Below are positions 23,931-37,148 of a stretch of DNA of 64,000 nt, one piece after another. The DNA lies in assembly GCA_003008705.1 (NCBI GenBank), contig PDUO01000010.1:620001-684000 (forward strand), read 5' to 3'. Positions within the stretch are counted from its first letter, which is position 1; every line of letters starts with the position of its first letter. Origin of the DNA: Pezicula radicicola (lineage: Eukaryota; Ascomycota; Leotiomycetes; Helotiales; Dermateaceae). The notes below the pieces were generated by a model. The model worked only from the letters and a program-made list of their open reading frames with translations, was not told where the DNA came from and did no database searches. Made by a program: the position numbers and the translations under genes.

Positions 23931-26900
23931 GGTTGTCCTCGATGCCCTAATCCTATTCTATGACGATGTATTGATGTTTGTTGTGGGGTAAGGGAGGTGT
24001 GTTCGTGAGGAATGAATGCTGCTTTGGTGATGGATGTGTTTTGATGTGAAAGCGAAGGTAGGGTAGCGATCGTGAGGGTCCTTCTTAATCAATCACAGTC
24101 ACTTGGAGTTCCAGCGATTGAGATCGAACCAAGGCCAGGAAACAGGGCAGCGGAGAGGTTGGTCGTTCGTCGTTGCTGTGGCAAGGGATCGGGATCTCGT
24201 ATCTTCAGATGCCAGCTCTTGGCGTTCAAAATCCAGCGTGCACGGTTACTCAGATCACGTGCTAAATTATGGTGTGCTTTAAACGAGCCCCTTTTGTTGA
24301 GGTAGAAAGGGCGGTTCTCAACGAAGTGATACACAAAGTGGTCGAGGATCATGATTTAATCTGTGGATCAGTAAACTCACTTCCTGTTTTCAAGCATAGT
24401 CTAGACGCAACCCATAACATAACAAGGGAGACTTTTCATCGAGGTTGAAATCACCATTGACACAACTTCAAGTTCAGTAGAGAACAGTTCTGGAAGCGGC
24501 AGACCTATCGTGAAGTTAGGTAATGAAAGGCATGTTAAATTCAACTTAATGTTTAAGTTATCACTATCCATGAGCTTGCAAGATTTTGGGCATATCTTTA
24601 ATGAATTGGTGTTTTGTTATTGCTCATACCATACCATACATTGATATTTAGAGTGAAGTGTCCTAGACGCTGGACGTCTACTTACCCGAGTTACGTCTGC
24701 ATTGAAAACATATCCAGAGCGCAAAACAGGCAGAAACAATTCTTCGTTGTGGTAGAACATGTTTGTCTTCATGGTCAATATAGGTTCAGACACACGGTCG
24801 GCTATTGGCAGTCGCTTGATATTGCTGTGTGTTGGGCCACTTGGAGCCATTTGCAATGGCCAGCGTAATAATATGTTCCCATTTGATTGGTCCAGTACAA
24901 TCGTGAAGGCGAACAACATCAGAACATCTCAGCGCTGTCTTGATCCATTCCACGGGCTGCAAGTCTCAAGGCTGCCTACGCGAGTCGCAGTCATTTTGGG
25001 TAGCCTAGCCTGATGGCGTGTCCGAGACAGGCTACACAGCAACAGTTCTGATATGAAGAATATAATGTACAAGTACATGCTAGGTAGGGGTTGAATCAAG
25101 ATCGTCTTCGATCTGGCTCTTCAACGAAACTATTCTGCCTAGTCAGCATCTTGAGAGAGGCTGACCGAGGAGATGGGCCGGCTTCGAATGTGTGGCGGGG
25201 TAGGCGCGTGTTCCTCGGATGTATGCTGTGCAATAAATCAATCTCTACGAAGTACTACTTCTCCAGTCGATTGATCTAGAGCCACTTTGTTGAACTCCTC
25301 AATAAAAGTCTGTGGCTGTCAACCGTAAATGCGACCGAGGGCACCGGGCAGATGCATTTATCACTTGATACAGCACCGACCGCAAGATACCTGAAATGAG
25401 AAGCAAATGGATCACTAGACCACGGCAACTACACCATTAATAAACCTAGTAAATATTTATTGAAGAATGTAAGCTGCTTCGCCAAGACAAGTTTATGGCC
25501 TGTTGCTGTTTGCATATGATTTGCAGGTCGTGGTTGGGGAAGGTTTCAGGAAGTGGTGTTGGCAGTCAGACGGAGAGCTGCCGAGGAGCAACGGCATGAA
25601 ATCACCCTGACTACGGAGACTATCGACGCCGCCGGCATCTCTTGTTGAAAGTGTGAAGTGGCCAAAAAAAGCAAGCACACTATTCGGATAGAGGAACGAG
25701 ATTTATCGTAATCGAGTGATGTGTCTGTTTTGCGCTTTGCTGAGATGTCCGTACTATCGCAGAACATGGAAGCATGCCTGCATGTTGCGACGTTGAACAT
25801 GGCCTTCGACAGTTTGTCGGTATGTACAAGTACCTCTGTACTGTACGGTATTGTTGGTGGCACCGTACTGCGGTTCGGTACGAAGGTACGTCGTCTGCTA
25901 CTCACTACATATGTCAAACAGTGTACAGCCACAATAATAATAACGATGGTGCTCGTATCATCCATCAAGTGGGCCAGAGTAGTGAAAGTCTCGGGCGGTT
26001 GTGTATGAGGTTGAGTTAGGTTTGAATCGGAGAGCTGAATGCATGATGTCTGAGAACAAGTGTTTGTTCGCCTTTGCTCCGGCCTGCCTTGCCTGGTTGC
26101 TCCTGAGTCGAGGCTCCTACCTCCTGGCCTTTGGGGCCTCGTTCCGTGTACGTAGCGCGAGTTGTTTTGAATCATTATTTCCTGGCTAGTCAGACAAAGG
26201 ATGGCGTGGAGGTATGTGCTGCTATCATATGTTGGAGCGACTCCAATACGGTAGATAAATGGGGAAACAATTAACATTATGAAGTGTAAGGTTTGGAGAA
26301 GAATCTTGGTAAGATCCAGTGTACGGGACTGTAGGTAGGTAACATCCTGAATTCAGGAGCGAGTGAGGGGTTAGCACTTTCAAAGACAGGCAGGCAATCA
26401 TACAGAAGGATGACCAGGTGCGTCTGCTGCTCCAAGGATCTTCGTCAATTATTGCTCTCTCCTTGGAAGTCCCTGATGATATGAAATGTATCCCACAGCC
26501 CGTGTTTGAGTGTTTTACGCGATTGCTGATGAAGATAATCACAGACCCTCTCGAAAATGACAAGCCCACACTACGCTGTCTTGGACCGTGGTGGCGTTCA
26601 CCTTCATATCCTGCAATAAAAGTATATGCTACTGTCACCCAAACGGTATGGCTAGCTTCCAAGTTGGAACCGGTCATGCATCTATCATCATCTACTTGAT
26701 CCGCATACTTCCAAGCCAGTCACGACAATAGATCTTGTTGAGGACACCGGGCCTTGATCTTGGTCATGGAAGATTATTTTTACTTTCTCATTGGAGTCTT
26801 ACAGGGTGACATGATTGATAAGAGTGCTGCACAGGAGACCGTGTCCGGAATTTTAATATTTCTATCCTGATTCCACTCACTGTTCTTCCCAGCTGATCGT

Positions 26901-29900
26901 CGTAAAAGCCTTGTAGATCGAGGTTGGCTAGCACATGTTGAGCACTGCTACTACTGTAACTCGGTATGCAGAGCGACGATGAGGGCGAACTAATAAGAAC
27001 CTAGAGCTGGCGATGGATGGATGGGTTCCATAAACCATGAAATATCACACGAGGATCCCTCTCCATCCCGAGGCTGCCACTCTCTAATCTCTAATTTTAA
27101 GGCCATGGAGAGTTGCGAGTTATATTGTTGGACTGCGCCGTAAGGAGAGTAGGTTGATGAAGAGCCGGGGACGGAAAGTCGTGATACATACCGTACATGA
27201 AATTTTCAGCAGGTGGCTTTTTTTTTCTGATGAGCCTCTCCACACCAGGTCGCATGATGAGCTGTTTTGATACCCAGCACCGCACAGCAAGCATAGATAG
27301 TTTGTTATCCAAGCATGCCGCCCGAACCCAGTAGACAAGCCAGATCCAGAAGTTGCGGTGGGTTTATGGTTGCTCTGAGCCTGAGAGACTCGTAGTCTGG
27401 CATATCCCGATGATGCCACGGAACACACGGATTCGGCGGGTTTGGCTGGGGAGACATGTCATCAAGTCGACATAACACGAGAAAAAAGTTGTCGTAATTA
27501 TTATTGAGGCGGCACACTTTTTTATCCCTCGTTGCATCTCATCATCTCCAGGCGCCCGCCTCCTTTGTTGGTAGTCTGCATCTAATTCCCCCCTGCTCTC
27601 TCGCCAAATCACAGGGTGACAAAAATACTGGATCAACCATCACCACCCTGACTCAGAAGAAAAGACTGGGCGCGCGGAAGAGCAGCCTCTTGGACCTTCC
27701 TACAAAGTGCGAGTGCGATGTCGAGCTTTCTTTACAGTGCAACAGATTAGCATCACCACTATTTTCGCGCCCCGCTCAGTATCCACGAAACAAGACCGGC
27801 AAGGGAAAACTTTGCTTGGTCACGAAGGATGTGATAATGATATGCCTCAGAACATCCCGCAAGGATCACAAGCCGCATATGGCAATGTATGCCTACCAGT
27901 TGCGTGTCGTGTCTGCAAGCAAGAAGAAAGGAAACTCGTGATGCTATGATGATACAGTACCAAAGTCTTTTTGAAGTCCGACGCTCGTGATGCATGCTCG
28001 AGACCGTCCAAGTAGTAGAGGAGACAAAAAATGTGGTGGGATAGATTACCGACCGTCTGCCGTAGCCTCGTGCTTGAGCTGCCCTACAGCACAGGGGTCC
28101 GTGGCAGTAGTAATTTAGGACATTCAAACTACAGGTATTTATATTCTGCGCTTATTATTATTATTAGAGGTTCGTGTCTTTTTCTTCTAAAAGTAATCAT
28201 GCGCTAGCGATACGGTTGTTGGTTGGTTAATGTACCATACTTCGCAGCTGAGGAGGAACTTTAGCCCTTCCACATAATGGCACAATCCACCCCGCTGCTC
28301 CGCTTGGCCTTACGAATAAACAATCTCAATCCTTGGTCACAGATCTTGCCGTAGTCGCGCCAGATCTAGAAGCTACGGGCCAGCTCTATCAATGAGAGTT
28401 CTGTGCTTATTAACATACGGGACAGTATGTAGGAGAAAATCAGACAACACCACGGGGTTACAATCGTATTGCTGCAAATTGAAGCTTTTTCTTCCTCAAA
28501 TCCTGAGCTTCCCTCAAGCCGTTGACCATACGGATTTACTTTATTTGATTCCTACGCCCGACCGGCTAAGCTGACCAGAATCCACAATATTGAAGTCACA
28601 CACACACCCGAGTAAGTAATATATCTCTTGGTATGAAGGACTACGAGGCTAGCATGCTGTTCCTCCGATAAGATTCCATCAATATGTCGTTTAAAATCGG
28701 TCAATCAGCCAGACCGGGAAGGACGACTAATGCGCAGTAGCAGTAACCCAGTTGCTGCAGCGGAACCAAGGATGTTTATTTCTAGCTAGACTCTGAGTGT
28801 TGTGTTGTATCTCGCCCTGGGGTTGGGAATGGAGGCGCCACGGCGATCGTCGTCAATTAAAAACCCCCCATGAGTTGTACGGATAGTACGGGGATACATG
28901 CTCTGTGGAAATGCTAGTGAGGAGTAGGAAAAAAAAGGCAATATTAAGATTGAACAGATATGATATCAATGCGGTCACGGATTAGGGTTCTCATCGGCCT
29001 GTTTCGAAAGGTGCAAACGAATTTCAAATCAAGTGCCTCTATTCACACAAGAAAGGGATAATAGTTTGATAGTCCAAGTACCATGATTGACATCCTACCA
29101 CCAGTACCAAGCCTTTCACTTCGCAGCCTCGCCTTGCTTACGTACGTTTTCGTACATCACACTTTCAATATGAATCCTGACGTGTGACAGAGTTTCTATT
29201 GGTTGGGGAGTCTCGATGCCACTGCAGAGGGCATGCTGCGATCGTGATACGGCAAAGCGTAAGTTGCCCTGCTCAGACTCACTCTTTTCCGGAGAGTCGT
29301 CGTACTCTGCGCACCCCCTTCGTTTCCCATGGGAGCGCAGGAGCGCAGGTTGCAGTTTACAGGCAAAATTGGTGTCCGAGGGCTGGGAAAGTGCCTGCAG
29401 CATCAGGCCCATCACGGTGTCACACCCCTCGGTCGCGTTCTCCTGCTGTTAAACATCCAGCCGTGCCAGCCTATGGAAAAATACTCTGTCAGAAACTGTG
29501 AAGGGTGGAACCAGCTCAAGACGGTGAGGGCAAGAGAGTCAGAGATCAGACAGACAGCTGGAGCCAAACAGTTCTACCATCCCGGCACGAAGTTAGTGAA
29601 CCCAGCAAATAGTCAAACCGGAAGCAAAAACACATCTAGCTAGCTAAAATGTGACGACTGACAATAATACCACCCTCCGCGTTCCATAGCGCCAATCTCA
29701 CTCTGGCTGGTGTCACTTTTTTTCCATTCCCAGTCTCCTTACTCGCACAGCTTGAAAGGGTTTCCATTTGTGCCCAATCAGCAGTGGCGCACAGGAATTC
29801 CTTCGGCGTTGCGACATCTTTTGGCGAGGGACAGGGCTATCATGCTTTACTTTGATTTGCTTTGCTTTGCGTTGCTGACTACAGGTAGCTTTTTTCTTGC

Positions 29901-32020
29901 ATTACCGTATTTGTGTGCCAGGAGTGAGAAGGCGCGGGAGTGGTTGCAGCAGCTCAGCATTTTCTGTATGCTTCGCCTACGCGGAAGAATGAAAGAAAAG
30001 ATTCTCAAATTTAAAGCCTTGTTCCTATCACCCCCATCCACCAAAAGAAGCGCTGGCTCGTTTGCGATTCGCTGGGTTTTCTCATGCTGGAGGACGACCT
30101 GACAGGCTAACGCCTTCTGATCCTAGCATATTTAGCTTCGAGTTCCAGCAGCGACCAAAAGGTTCCTAAGCAGGCCCATCGTTTCCAAGACCAGGCAAGA
30201 TCCGTTCACAAGTGACCTCCCTGGCCAGACACCACGGGGACTATTTTTTTCTAAACGGAACGCGACTCAACGCGCCGCCGCGCATCCATTCCCAATTTTC
30301 CCTTCCCAATCTCTTGCAACTGCGTTGCGGGCCCCACACTCAGCGCCAGCGCCCAGTGCACGCTTTGCGCTAACTCAACTCGTAACTGTACGGAGTTACT
30401 CTCAGGAATCCTCCCCACCACCACAACCAAGGTCTATCCAACCAACCAAATGCGCAGCCACTTGCCACAACCATGATCCTATTGCCAACCAGCCGCTAAC
30501 GGCTTGGACGACGCTGGATTCTGGAACCACACAGCACAGTGTGTTGCTAGCAAGCTGCAACAGGCTGTGTGTGTCTTTCCTTCTCACCACTTTCCTGCTC
30601 CCTGTCATGCCTGCCTGCCTGCCTGCTTGCTGCTCTGCCTATTATGGCTTTGCTGTGCTTGCTTGCCTACCACCTATCTCCTTCGCAACACGTACTGTAC
30701 TAGTTGCCACGATTGACCACCATCACTAATAAGTACTACCGAATACTACAACCTTACGTACGGCGCGCGGCCTATTTACATTTGCCTTTTTTCTTTCTTT
30801 TTTTTCTGCTTTGCTGCTTTTCGGCTTTGAGACCCAAGAATTATTGGTTTGTCGCCAGATTGCCCCCCCTCCCCAGTGCAAGTGCCATCCTCCATGGATG
30901 TCTGGTCTAAGCGTAGCCAGGACAAGAGGCGGCGCTATCAAAAGGTGGCTCGTCCAAACACAAGTCGATACGGCTTCTGTAGGGGACTGGGGCACATTTG
31001 GCATTTACCTGCCTTGCAAGCCTTGTAAGTACGGAGTACATACACATATGAGGTTATTATTTGGTATACATACTTTTTATTATTATTATGAGAGGATGGT
31101 GAATGTGATTATGTTTATGTTTATGATTGTTATGCCCTGTGCGCCTATCGTCGTATTCGTGAGAGCACTCCTTCGCCCCCATCTCTTCCTCATCCATAAG
31201 TCATAATCCATACCGACTTCGTACTGTACCCATCTGAGCCATTCCACACTCACAGGTCGCCCGCACCCCTGCAACTGCGACAAGCCCCTCGGCCTATCAA
31301 ATTGGTGGTGACCCGGCTGCGCTCCCATCTCTTTGCATCTCCTCCCCCAAGTGACCTGGCTCGGTCTCTGACATCAACCGGACGCGGAACTTTGACGAAT
31401 TTGAGATCAGCCTCCACTATTTGCAGCTTTCATGACCTTGACCTTCTTCTCCAGTCCAGAATCTAATTTGCAAGTCGCAAGACCTTGACGCGCCTAGAAT
31501 TCCTCGTCATTCCTGCTTCCTTATCCGCTAAAATATTAATCATTCCTTTGAAAGTTCGCCCTATTTGGTATTAGTTCCAGCCGAGCTTCAGAAAAATACA
31601 CCTACCTTTAAGCCCGATTCACCCCAACAACGACGACTCACCCACAGCTTTCGAGCCTCTTCGACCTCTGAAAACCTCCTTCTCTTATACGTCGTCCATC
31701 CCCCCCAAAAACATTCTCCGAAGAACACCTAGGCCCCTCTCGAATTCACTTCTGGGAAACTCGCTGGTACAAGGAAAGTATCGGCACGCATTCCATGGCT
31801 CTCAGATGATATTGCTAGATATCAAGGTCGATTTCGCTCGTAATCCATAGGGGAAAGGGATAAGAAAGAGTGCTGGAAGCTCTGTGGTTCAAATTGTTCC
31901 ATTGGGTGTATTGTTGGTGGACTGCGAGGCTTTTGGGGATTCACCAGAAACAACCAAATCCATACGTTCACTCCTACCTTTCCAATCCTCGAAACACGAG
32001 CCTCGAAATTTACAATCTCC
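23931..32020. other. 8 kb gene-poor region between divergent CHS7 and cyclin genes
   Basis: No frame here resembles a known protein. The largest ORF (25546-26277, minus, 243 codons) has random-looking composition and a second ORF opposite it. The base composition is moderate, not strongly AT-rich, so this is not obvious transposon debris. Small features are microsatellites at 28150-28167 and 31076-31095 (TTA type) and 30608-30627 (TGCC), plus CT-rich DNA from about 31550 to 31760 that looks like a fungal promoter or leader. The region must hold both divergent promoters and could also hold a noncoding RNA or a long 5' leader for the cyclin gene. Confidence 0.6.
30608..30627. repeat. TGCC microsatellite
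   Basis: Four exact copies of TGCC followed by a TGCT unit, within the gene-poor region. Confidence 0.75.
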
Positions 32021-34032
32021 ATGCATCGAAACGCAGTATTACCGGCTCCTCTCGATTTCCTTCATCCTTCACACAATACGTACGGCTTTGGGGGTCGTAA
32101 GGACGTCGGAGCAGCACCAAACGCTCTGGCACAACGCAACCCAATCTATTTCGAAGCTCCGATTAGAGACGGACTTCGAACACCACCAGCAGACGATATG
32201 GGATCCGTATACCAACCTCCACAATACAATCCATACGGGGCTCGACAAGATGTTGCGTACTCTACCCCCTCTTCGGCTGGAAATGGTTACGTTCCTCCAA
32301 CCATGTACTCTGGACCAAGTAGCCATACGAGGCAATACTCTGCGTTAAGTCAGCCATCGCATTCAACAGCTTCTACTTCGATAGTACGGAACGAGGCAGC
32401 GCAGCCAGTACATCATAATTACAGCCGCCCAGCAAGCCCCAGACACAATAGAGCAGAGACCCTCGCACCTGAAGCTTTACCGCGGAGGAAAAGTGCCACA
32501 AGTGACATGATTTTGCCAAACCTGCAGATTCCATCTTCTGTCAATAACAGTGGTGGAAGTCTGGCAGAATTCGCTGCGCAGGTAATAATCTTGAAGTTCC
32601 GTTGCTCCACGCTGTACTAATTCTTTTTAGATAACCTGTTTATTCTGGTTCGAGTCTGCTGAAACTCTTAAGAAGGCTGAAGGACTTGCACCGTCATCTT
32701 CGCCCATTAAACGCCTTAGAGACGAAGCACTACCGTCTAGTGGCTTTCGGAAGTGGGTTGTAACAATTCTGTCAACAACACAGGTCACCCAAAATGTTAT
32801 ACTGTTAGCGTTGCTCTTCATTTACCGGCTGAAGACAATCAACCCTGCAGTTAAGGGAAGAAGCGGGAGTGAATATAGGCTATTGACTGTGGCTTTGATG
32901 CTGGGCAACAAATGCAAGTTGGAAATTGAATTTAACTTATGGCCATTCACTAATGAGTAATTCAGTTCTTGATGACAATACCTACACAAACAAGACCTGG
33001 GCGGAAGTCTCTGGTATTTCTGTCACTGAAATTCACGTCATGGAAGTCGAATTTCTGAGCAACATGAGATACAGTCTTCTGGCTTCTAAGGAACAGTGGG
33101 CCGAATGGCAGACAAAGCTTGGGAAATTCTGGACATACTGCGATAGAGCATCAAGAGCACAACCACTACCTTCTCCTCTGGCACCTCCGACTCTACCTTC
33201 ACCTCCAACTTCCATGCAGGCCTCGCCTCCTTCCCTGGTAGGCACTTACGCATCAAGATCTGGAGCTTACTCTCAGGGGCAACAATATTCTACAAGTGCA
33301 TATGCTCCTCCGCTTGTATCGCCCTTGGCTATGATGCCAGACCTGAGATCCAATGGGAGAAAACGAAGTTACGAGCATGAGTCCGAAGAGCCAGTTGCAA
33401 AGCGAGTCACAAGATCAGCAGCGGCAAATCAAGCTCCACCCACATCGATGCCACCTATTAGGCACGATGCTCCGCGTCTCCCAGTACCAAATCTGACGAT
33501 CTCGACCACCCAGGCCATGATGAACAACTCCCATTATGACTCGAGGAATTTTGCACAGAACGCCCCAGTTCTGCCTCCATTGAATGGACGGGCCATGTCG
33601 GCTGTTTACCCCACAACACCCACCTATACCCCACAGCTGCCCATGCTGACACCATCGCAGGGCTCCCAGAGCGCTGGTGGTTATGGTACTCCATCTCGCC
33701 GCCATAGCCCTCATTCTGTTCAGGAGCTCTTGTCTCTACGTTCATCTCCAACCTCTGGCAACTTCCCAAGTAATAACGCGGGGCATATCTCACCATCTTT
33801 TTTCCTTCAGCAGCGTTCCTCACCGTACAAGCCTGTCCGTCATGTTAACACACTTCTCTACCCACCACCATCCGCATCAATGCATGATTATTCCGCGAAT
33901 ATCGACCAGATGCACTACCAGCCGTTGGGTAAGAGGAACGACTTTCGACCCGGCATTGTACCAGATTACGCATCCCACCCAAATTACCAACAGCACTGGC
34001 CCGTACTTCCTCAACCAAACTTTCACGCCTAA
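32021..34032 (+). CDS. Pho85-type cyclin (Clg1/Pcl-like)
   Basis: Cyclin expected to bind a Pho85/Cdk5-type kinase. Three exons, 32021-32581, 32631-32913 and 32966-34032, give 636 aa. Intron 1 is a normal 49-base GT-AG intron. Intron 2 appears to be a GC-AG intron: the exon ends ...GGCAACAAAT, the intron begins GCAAGT, has a CACTAAT branch site and ends TTCAG. This restores the conserved ALMLGNKFLDDNTYTNKTW in frame. The cyclin box spans about residues 190-310 and includes VTEIHVMEVEFLSNMRYSL. The N-terminal 185 residues are disordered and rich in Pro, Tyr, Ser and Gln; the C-terminal 300 residues are also low in complexity, with PPTLPSPPTS and a possible nuclear signal GRKRSYEHESEEPVAKRV. 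The layout fits fungal Clg1-like cyclins; the exact partner kinase is inference. Confidence 0.9.
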
Positions 34033-37000
34033 TCGGCCAATCCCCTTAATTTCGATATTTAGGCAACTATTATGGTTGTCTCTGTACACATTCATCATTT
34101 CCTTTATTCGGACAATTTCGACGAGCCTCATGAAAGAGGATTGCTTTAGTTTTGAATTTGCATTGCATGGGCATAGGGCGGCGTTTTGGGCAGCGAGGAC
34201 TCCAACTAGAACTGGAGCTGGGATACCATATTTGCATTTTTCTGGCGCTTGGGGAAAACATGCACCGATTGCTGAGGAATAGCATCGGCTGCGCTTTGTA
34301 TTCAATAGTTTTACACTAGGTCGTAAGTGAGGCCTACCTCAAAACGGAAGGGCTATGATTGAGCAATTCACTTCGAGACAGGAGAGCTGGGATGTGGTAG
34401 AGGAAGGATTTAGTTAGACTGTTACTGGTTTAGCTAGAAGTGCAAACTTTGCTAGCCAATACAATCAAGCACATTTTGCTGCCTCAAAATTTTCACTTCG
34501 CTTCCATTTTTTTCATCCCTTAAAACAAGTTGTGTTAAGCGAGGGATGTAGTAAATTAGGCGAGAAAGTCACGTGCGTGGGCTATCGCTGATGGGTTTGA
34601 CGTTCTACGCAATCTATTGAAAATAATACCAAACAGTAACATAGAGGTTTTAATAGACAGGTGCTTACTAACTAGTTAGTAACCAGGTAAAAAATAATAA
34701 TAACTAGATACTCATTACCTTTTACTTTAGCTATTATATCTATATTAGCACTCTTATGATATAAGCCTGTTATATACTATTTACACCTTGCTGGCAATAT
34801 ATTCCACGGATTAAGAGCCTACTTGCCTACCTATTCTTTAATCTTAACGTTAACTTGGTCAACTAAATTTGTCTGTTTTCTAGTACTAATATTCGCTAAT
34901 GCTTTTGTCGTTGATAAGACTAATAGTTCGCAGAACGAAATGTAGGTAGGATCAAGGGAAAGGATAAATGCAAATATAAAAGAAGAAGTTCTGCTTTGTA
35001 ATGATAATAGCAACTACACATTTAACGATTATTAGAAGGGGCTCCTCAAACCTGTAGAGAAATGTTAAGTGTATGAGTTGAAGCTTACGTAAGCAGTAAG
35101 CAAAGGAAGATGGTAAGGTGAAAAATTAGAAGGGACGAAGAGTATAAGATTAATTTAAGAGGTAAGAGTTATAGTGTTCCAGGTTAAGGTTTTGCAAGAT
35201 AATAACAATTGTTATAGTGGTTTTACCATTTTGTAATCGTCTACTAATGGGCGGACTCTGTCAATTCGTGACTCCAACGGGCTGGAAAACATATCATTTC
35301 TTTAATTATTTCTCGATTTCTTAGGATTTGCTTCTTCGAGTAAAATATTCGAAGTTGGCGGTTTATTTTGTTCGTATTTTTGGCCTCCATCTAATCATTT
35401 CTTTTGTGTGTATTTGACGATTCGAGAGTGGATTGACACCGCAAAATATTGTACTTAGCCGATCACCGCTCCAGCAGCCCATCATCATCAACTTACCAAA
35501 AAAGGTCAGGATGCGATGGTCGTCCTGGGCATGACTTTAAACTGCCCTCTCAACGTCACTAGAGGATTTAACCCATGTTCGAGAGCGTGGCTGTCAGGCT
35601 TCAAAGCCCGACATTCGAATATGACACTTTTACACGATCAGTCTTTCTTGTGCGCTGATGATGATATCGCGCAAGACCCTGTTGCTTCGAGGCATATAAT
35701 ACATCTCTTTGTCAGGGGATATCAGAGCAACTTGAATGGGAATGCTGGACAAAACCCACCACCTCCCCACATTTTCATATCAGTTTATTCGCCCCAGAGT
35801 CTCAACACTCATTGGTATTGCGACTCTCACCAACTGGATGGTGGCATAAGAAAACTTGAAAACTTGAAAACATCCCGGCTTTAACTGAAAATGTTACACA
35901 TACTCTTTCGGATGCATATACCTTTGGTTCTTCGCATACTTTGGTTCTGCTCAGCTTGAGTCTATTTGATGTCGGCTCGTGGCTGTTTCATGCAAGTTCT
36001 TTGGATGAAGTTCTTCGTATGGTTCAGTTCAGCTCAGCGCGAATGGCTCTTGTTAATTCTAGGCTATCTTATGCAAGTCGTACATGTATCTGATGGGTTC
36101 AATAGCCTGCTTTCATTGGAGTTTATACTGTTGCTGTTTAGATGAAATAGTTGGCATTTCTGGATTTGAAGAAGTTCTTGATATTGGGAGGAAGATACAT
36201 GATAGAGATTTGTTTGACGAGAGAAGAATGGTGATTCATTTTAGAATATACGAATAATGGGTTTTGTCGACCTCGATCTTACGTACTGTATGTTACTGCT
36301 TTTCCTGTGGCTGAGTTACTCTGTGACCTTGGCCAATAGAGCAACCACCGCCTCCATAATGCTAGCACTAATAGCAGGAGGAGCTCATACTGTCTCCAAA
36401 AGTATCGGGGAAAAGTTAAGATTTGGAAGGCTCAGAAGCAAAGCTAAAGTGTAAAACGTGGTCTTGATATACTGATGTAGGTTCAGGCTTCGCTTGAGTA
36501 CCCCAAGATGATCCATCTCCTTTCAAATCCAAGCACTTGGCTATATATCGACTCAGAAGAGTTCTTAGCAGTAAAGTTAGCGGATGATCGAGATGTTGTG
36601 AAATGAACGAGGGTAACCACGCAATCAACTTCTTGATTGTTGGCTTTAGTTGTGAGGAGTAGGCGCGAACCCCTTCCGATAGACCACCATTGTGCAAACT
36701 ATGGACTCCATGGCGAAACACTCGTCTTTCTGGACTTTTTGGACGTCTTAAAGACAGTGGGCTTTCCTCTATTCCTTAAGGGTTTGTTTTATGCCAAATT
36801 CGGAAGTAGGGTGCTATGCGAAGACGAAACATCGTTGCTAGCTAGCTCGTGGTGCGAATTTAACATGGTTAGTGATTGCGGTGAAGTGAAATTAAGCTCT
36901 GGGGTTAAGAATGCTCAATTAAAAACGTATTTATGTACTCTAATTACACGTAACTATCAACAAAGAAGTGGGGTTTGACAAGTTACCGTAACCCAGTTCC

Positions 37001-37148
37001 ATCGTCCATCCATGCTTAATTACGCCTTGCCCTTTAATTCATACGTCTGCGGTCGTAAAAAGCATCCTGCTTCCTAGATTCAAATCTTCCCAACTCCGTA
37101 ACGATGAGGAATCATGATATACACTGACAAGGAAAACGGGTATCAGGT
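34033..37148. other. 3.1 kb intergenic between convergent genes
   Basis: Between the cyclin and FZO1 3' ends. ORFs at 35516-35884 and 36637-36978 (+) and 36416-36721 (-) show no family and conflict with each other. An AT-rich block at 34620-35250 is listed separately. Repeated TTCTTCG and GGTTC words occur around 35900-36010 without clear structure. Confidence 0.6.
34620..35250. repeat. AT-rich block, possible mutated repeat relic
   Basis: Base composition shifts sharply to AT with many TA dinucleotides and no open frames beyond about 60 codons. This is the look of old repeat DNA after C-to-T mutation in fungi. I cannot identify terminal repeats or a transposase remnant, so the origin is uncertain; it could simply be AT-rich spacer. 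Confidence 0.35.

Noticed and set aside
25546..26277. 243-codon ORF on the minus strand in the gene-poor region
   Set aside because: Composition looks random, no domain or family pattern is visible, and plus-strand ORFs of similar character overlap it.
35516..35884. 122-codon ORF on the plus strand
   Set aside because: No recognisable motif and no matching splice partner upstream or downstream.
36416..36978. Opposed ORFs of about 100 codons
   Set aside because: They conflict with each other and show no family resemblance.
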